NCBI GenBank assembly: GCA_900551775.1
Contig: URXI01000145.1
Location: 1-9,957, forward strand
Reading direction: 5' to 3'
From: an uncultured Eubacterium sp.
GTDB taxonomy: Bacteria > Bacillota > Clostridia > Peptostreptococcales > Anaerovoracaceae
DNA: 9,957 nucleotides
Position 1 is the stretch's first letter, and each line of letters begins with the position of its first letter. Shown here piece after piece: positions 6,697 through 9,957 of this stretch. The position numbers were made by a program, and so were the translations under genes. Under the pieces are notes generated by a model. It was not told the origin of the DNA. It worked only from the letters and a program-made list of their open reading frames with translations, and searched no databases.

Positions 6697-9042
6697 ATGG
6701 AACGTATCATGAAAATTATTAAACGAGACGGAAGGACTGTGGACTTCGATGTAGACAAGATCGCCGGCGCCATATTTAAGGCGGCACAGGTCCTCGGGGG
6801 GAAAGACTGTGAGATGTCAGAATATCTGGCAAAACAGGTAGAACTGTATCTGTTGGAAGTCTGCCATAATTCCTATCCTACTGTAGAACAAGTTCAGGAT
6901 GCCGTGGAAAAGATTTTAATTGAAAGCGGACACGCCAGAACTGCAAAAGAATATATTTTATATCGGGCTGAGCGGACCAGAGTAAGAGACATGAATACGA
7001 AACTGATGCGCATTTATGAAGATCTTACTTTCAAAGAAGCGAAGGATAACGACGTAAAGCGGGAAAACGCCAATATTGACGGCAACACTGCCATGGGAAC
7101 CATGCTCAAGTATGGGTCTGAAGGTGCAAAAGAGTTTTACAAGATGTATGTCATCAATCCAAAGTATGCAAAGGCCCATGACAACGGCGATATTCACATT
7201 CACGACATGGATTTCTACACACTGACGATGACTTGCTGCCAGATTGACCTGTTAGAATTGCTGAAAAACGGCTTTTCCACCGGACACGGCCATCTGAGAG
7301 AACCTAACGACATTGAAAGCTATGCAGCCCTTGCCTGTATCGCGATTCAGTCAGACCAGAATGACCAGCATGGCGGACAATCGGTGCCGAATTTTGATTT
7401 CAGCATGGCACCAGGCGTTAAAAAGTCTTACAAAAAATTATATTGGACCAATCTTGGTAAAATGCTGGAGTGCATGTATGATGTAGAAGACGGTATCAGC
7501 AAAGCAAAACAGATTGGTCAGTACATAGAAGAAAAAGAAGGTATTTATCCCTGCATGGCATGGGATCATAACTATAAAGAACTGGAGTGTGGCTATCTGA
7601 AGGAATTTGCATCTGCAGAGGAAATAAAGAAACTGCAGGAGATGGCGACGAAATTTGCCGATAAAGAAATCAGACGGAAGACTTATCAGGCTATGGAGGC
7701 GCTGATCCACAATTTGAATACCATGCATTCCAGAGCCGGGGCACAGGTTCCATTCAGTTCCTTAAACTACGGCACAGATACTTCTGAAGAAGGCAGACTG
7801 GTTATGAAGTGCATCATGGAGGCGACTGAAGCAGGACTAGGAAATGGAGAAACACCGATTTTCCCAATTCAGATTTTCAAGGTGAAGGAAGGCGTCAGCT
7901 ATAATCCAGAGGATCCCAACTATGACCTCTTCAAGCTGGCGTGCAAAGTATCTGCAAAGCGACTTTTCCCGAACTTCTCTTTCTTGGATGCGCCGTTTAA
8001 CCTGCAGTATTACAGACCGGGAGAGCCGGAGACCGAATGTGCGTATATGGGATGCAGGACCAGGGTCATCGGTAACGTGCATGATCCATCCAGGGAAATC
8101 GTTTATGGAAGAGGGAATCTTTCTTTTACATCGATTAATTTACCGAGACTTGCGATTAAAGCCAAAGGGGATGTGGACATTTTCTTTGATGGGCTTGATC
8201 ATGTCATCGACATCGCTATCGCACAGCTCAATGAGAGATTTCGAATCCAGTGCATGAAGAAAGTGAAAAACTTCCCATTCCTTATGGGACAGGGCATTTG
8301 GATAGACTCCGAAAAGTTGAAACCGGAGGATACCATCGAAGAGGTGCTGAAACATGGAACGCTGACCATCGGATTTATCGGACTGGCAGAATGCCTGAAA
8401 GCTTTGATCGGGCAGCATCACGGAGAATCAGAAGAAGCCGAGAGGCTGGGTCTGGAAATTGTTGCATATATGAGAAAACGCATGGATGAGGAAGCCAGGA
8501 AGACGGGACTCAACTGGTCACTGATCGGCACGCCGGCAGAAGGCCTTTCCGGCAGATTTATCAGGATCGACAAAGAAAAATATGGCGTGATTCCAGGTGT
8601 GACGGATAGAGATTACTATACCAACAGCTTTCATGTTCCAGTTTATTATCCTATCAGTGCTTTTGATAAAATCAGAAAAGAAGCGCCGTTTCATGAGCTG
8701 ACCAACGGAGGACATATTTCTTACGTGGAATTGGATGGCGACCCGCTGAAGAACCTGGATGCTTTCGAAAAAGTTGTCAGATGCATGAAAGAGAGCGGCG
8801 TCGGCTACGGCTCCATCAATCATCCGGTTGACAGAGATCCGGTCTGCGGTTATACAGGAATCATCGACAACGAGTGTCCGGCCTGCGGAAGACGCGAAGG
8901 AGATGGAAACGAGGACTTTGAACGAATCAGACGAATCACCGGTTATCTGGTAGGCACCATGGACAACTGGAACGATGCCAAGACCAGTGAAGAAAAAGAC
9001 AGGGTCAAGCATGGAATCGGGGAAGGATTTGAAAGGCTATGA
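6697..9042 (+). CDS. nrdD: Anaerobic (class III) ribonucleoside-triphosphate reductase
   Basis: Reduces ribonucleoside triphosphates to deoxyribonucleotides in the absence of oxygen, using a glycyl radical. The 781-residue protein opens with an ATP-cone allosteric domain (about 5-95, KIIKRDGR start), where dATP/ATP set overall activity. The catalytic barrel shows HIHD (167-170), the CC pair at 180-181 that supplies a conserved active-site Cys, QHGGQS (224-229), and MGCRTRV with the probable thiyl-radical Cys453. A zinc-site region has Cys717, Cys727 and Cys730, and the glycyl radical site is Gly749 in RRITGYLVG near the C-terminus. The usual first zinc cysteine (CxxCG) is Asp714 here. AAGGAG at 6681-6686 supports the ATG at 6697; a second ATG at codon 5 is less well placed. 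nrdG follows with a 4-base overlap, and a promoter with paired NrdR-like boxes precedes the gene. Confidence 0.97.
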   Translation: MERIMKIIKRDGRTVDFDVDKIAGAIFKAAQVLGGKDCEMSEYLAKQVELYLLEVCHNSYPTVEQVQDAVEKILIESGHARTAKEYILYRAERTRVRDMNTKLMRIYEDLTFKEAKDNDVKRENANIDGNTAMGTMLKYGSEGAKEFYKMYVINPKYAKAHDNGDIHIHDMDFYTLTMTCCQIDLLELLKNGFSTGHGHLREPNDIESYAALACIAIQSDQNDQHGGQSVPNFDFSMAPGVKKSYKKLYWTNLGKMLECMYDVEDGISKAKQIGQYIEEKEGIYPCMAWDHNYKELECGYLKEFASAEEIKKLQEMATKFADKEIRRKTYQAMEALIHNLNTMHSRAGAQVPFSSLNYGTDTSEEGRLVMKCIMEATEAGLGNGETPIFPIQIFKVKEGVSYNPEDPNYDLFKLACKVSAKRLFPNFSFLDAPFNLQYYRPGEPETECAYMGCRTRVIGNVHDPSREIVYGRGNLSFTSINLPRLAIKAKGDVDIFFDGLDHVIDIAIAQLNERFRIQCMKKVKNFPFLMGQGIWIDSEKLKPEDTIEEVLKHGTLTIGFIGLAECLKALIGQHHGESEEAERLGLEIVAYMRKRMDEEARKTGLNWSLIGTPAEGLSGRFIRIDKEKYGVIPGVTDRDYYTNSFHVPVYYPISAFDKIRKEAPFHELTNGGHISYVELDGDPLKNLDAFEKVVRCMKESGVGYGSINHPVDRDPVCGYTGIIDNECPACGRREGDGNEDFERIRRITGYLVGTMDNWNDAKTSEEKDRVKHGIGEGFERL

Positions 9043-9560
9043 TAGATCATGAAGACAGTATCCGCATAGCTGGAATTGTGCGGGAATCCATTGTGGATGG
9101 TCCGGGAATCCGATTCGTTGTCTTCTGCCAGGGCTGTCCGCATCACTGCCAGGGCTGCCACAATAAGGTGACTCATGATTTCGATGGCGGCTATCTATGT
9201 GAGATTGATAAGATTTTAAACGCCATCGACGAGAATCCGCTGCTGGACGGCGTAACCTTCAGCGGAGGAGAACCAGCCTGTCAGCCAAAAGGGTTTTTGA
9301 CCTTGGCAAAGGCGCTCAAAAAACGTAATCTGCATATCATGATGTATTCCGGGTATACTTTTGAAGAACTGCAGGCGATGTCTGGGAAAGATGATGCATT
9401 GTATGAACTTCTGGAATATGTGGATATTTTAGTTGACGGAAGATACGAGGCCATTGAAAGAGATCTGACTCTGTCCTTCCGAGGCAGCCGTAATCAACGG
9501 GTCATCGACATGAAAAAAGCCTGGGGGCGGGGAGAAGCGGCCCTCGCAGAAAATTTCTAG
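9039..9560 (+). CDS. nrdG: Anaerobic ribonucleotide reductase activating enzyme (radical SAM)
   Basis: Uses a 4Fe-4S cluster and S-adenosylmethionine to abstract a hydrogen from the NrdD glycine, creating the glycyl radical needed for dNTP synthesis. The 173-residue length is usual for NrdG. Features in order: RESIVDGPGIRFVVFCQGC (15-33), the radical SAM cluster motif CPHHCQGC with Cys33, Cys37 and Cys40, the GGEP-type motif (TFSGGEPACQ) that binds AdoMet, MMYSGYTFEEL, and the C-terminal DGRYE and FRGSRNQRVID. The ATG overlaps the nrdD stop codon as ATGA (9039-9042), which implies translational coupling and balanced production with its partner. No terminator is visible directly after it. Confidence 0.97.
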   Translation: MIDHEDSIRIAGIVRESIVDGPGIRFVVFCQGCPHHCQGCHNKVTHDFDGGYLCEIDKILNAIDENPLLDGVTFSGGEPACQPKGFLTLAKALKKRNLHIMMYSGYTFEELQAMSGKDDALYELLEYVDILVDGRYEAIERDLTLSFRGSRNQRVIDMKKAWGRGEAALAENF

Positions 9561-9580
9561 GCAAATTATTGAAAAAATAC

Positions 9581-9610
9581 TTGTAAAGCGAATAGACAAT
9601 ATGATATAAT
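9581..9610 (+). promoter_or_regulatory. Extended -10 promoter of rpmB
   Basis: TATAAT (9605-9610) is preceded by TGA (9602-9604), making an extended -10 element, with TTGTAA (9581-9586) as -35 at an 18-base gap. Transcription would start near 9617, giving a leader of about 83 bases before rpmB. Confidence 0.65.
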
Positions 9611-9614
9611 ATCG

Positions 9615-9632
9615 TTTGTTCGACTGAACAAA
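9615..9632. repeat. Perfect dyad at the start of the rpmB leader
   Basis: TTTGTTC (9615-9621) and GAACAAA (9626-9632) form a 7-bp stem with a GACT loop, placed at the predicted transcription start. It may be a 5'-end hairpin that stabilises the mRNA or an operator. The half-sites are in the opposite order to the Gram-positive LexA box. Confidence 0.5.
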
Positions 9633-9699
9633 TAAAAAGATGTTAAATATATTCTGAAAAAATGCTACATGCTTAATGATATTAAAGGAGGTGCGGTAG

Positions 9700-9891
9700 A
9701 TGTCAAGAAAATGTGAGATTTGCGGAAAAGGACAGGTTTCCGGAAACAATGTATCCCACTCAAACAGACACACTAGAAGAAAGTGGAATGCAAACATCCA
9801 GACTGTAAGAATCAACGACAATGGTACAGTAAGAAGAGCTAACGTATGCACAAGATGCATCAGATCCAACAAGATTAACCGTGCCATCTAA
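9700..9891 (+). CDS. rpmB: Large-subunit ribosomal protein bL28
   Basis: A 63-residue basic ribosomal protein that binds 23S rRNA in the 50S subunit. MSRKCEICGKG...SHSNRHTRRKW is the family hallmark. It keeps the zinc-binding cysteines in two CxxC pairs (Cys5/Cys8 and Cys50/Cys53), so it is the zinc-containing form. A very strong ribosome binding site, AAAGGAGGTG at 9684-9693, precedes the ATG at 9700. It is probably monocistronic, with its own promoter and a tight terminator 14 bases after the stop codon, although some nrdDG read-through is possible. Confidence 0.97.
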   Translation: MSRKCEICGKGQVSGNNVSHSNRHTRRKWNANIQTVRINDNGTVRRANVCTRCIRSNKINRAI

Positions 9892-9904
9892 TTATTTTGG
9901 TTAC

Positions 9905-9929
9905 AAGACCCGCTTATGGCGGGTTTTTT
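9905..9929 (+). terminator. Intrinsic terminator of rpmB
   Basis: ACCCGC (9908-9913) pairs with GCGGGT (9919-9924) around the loop TTATG, and the T tract runs 9924-9929. The bases AAG before the stem can pair into the T tract. Confidence 0.88.
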
Positions 9930-9933
9930 GTTT

Positions 9934-9957
9934 AATAGGAAATATCGATTTCCTATT
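9934..9957. repeat. Perfect 10-bp hairpin at the right window edge
   Basis: AATAGGAAAT (9934-9943) and ATTTCCTATT (9948-9957) form a perfect stem around ATCG. It begins 4 bases after the rpmB terminator T tract and reaches the last base of the window, so the arms may extend further. It could be a second terminator, the terminator of a convergent gene, or part of a dispersed repeat. Confidence 0.6.

Noticed and set aside
8518..9012. Minus-strand open frame of 164 codons inside nrdD
   Set aside because: It is antisense to the conserved zinc and glycyl-radical region of nrdD and is a shadow.
9615..9632. LexA (SOS) box in the rpmB promoter
   Set aside because: The Gram-positive LexA site is GAAC-N4-GTTC; here the half-sites are reversed (GTTC-N4-GAAC).
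1..9957. CRISPR array, tRNA/rRNA genes, insertion sequences or prophage genes
   Set aside because: I saw no regularly spaced direct repeats, no transposase or integrase motifs and no tRNA-like cloverleaf in the gaps between genes.

Overview
The window (about 10 kb, moderate GC) looks like chromosomal DNA of a strictly anaerobic low-GC Gram-positive bacterium of the class Clostridia. The signs are an oxygen-sensitive class III ribonucleotide reductase with its activase, strong AGGAGG-type ribosome binding sites, sigma-A-like promoters, a zinc-type ribosomal protein L28, a cobalamin-dependent methionine synthase without a reactivation domain, and a Gram-positive xPxTG cell-wall sorting signal. 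The genus cannot be fixed from the sequence alone.

Layout, left to right. (1) 1-2697: the 3' three quarters of a metH-type methionine synthase, cut by the left edge, followed 15 bp later by an EamA/DMT-family transporter; these form a probable operon. (2) 2708-4072: sstT, a Na+/serine-threonine symporter, with its own candidate promoter and a clear intrinsic terminator. (3) 4073-4400: no intact gene, but an in-frame C-terminal cell-wall sorting signal (PQTGD, hydrophobic segment, RRKK tail) marks the remnant of a surface-protein gene, followed by an 11-bp perfect GC-rich hairpin between convergent genes. (4) 4401-5810, minus strand: a lipoprotein with the fold signature of PepD-type M20 dipeptidases, in which most metal and catalytic positions appear to be replaced. 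(5) 5811-6505: an AT-rich divergent intergenic region and a RimJ/RimL-like GNAT acetyltransferase. (6) 6506-9560: a terminator, a near-consensus sigma-A promoter overlapped by a pair of NrdR-like boxes, then nrdD and nrdG overlapping by ATGA. (7) 9561-9957: an extended -10 promoter, a leader with a dyad, rpmB, its terminator and a second perfect hairpin at the right edge.

The best-understood unit is nrdDG: NrdG (radical SAM) installs the glycyl radical on NrdD, which makes dNTPs anaerobically, and the promoter carries the paired boxes expected for NrdR repression. The metH and sstT regions concern amino-acid supply. I did not find a clearly new multi-gene system. The least explained items are the probable pseudoenzyme lipoprotein and the orphan sorting signal that lies next to it in convergent orientation.
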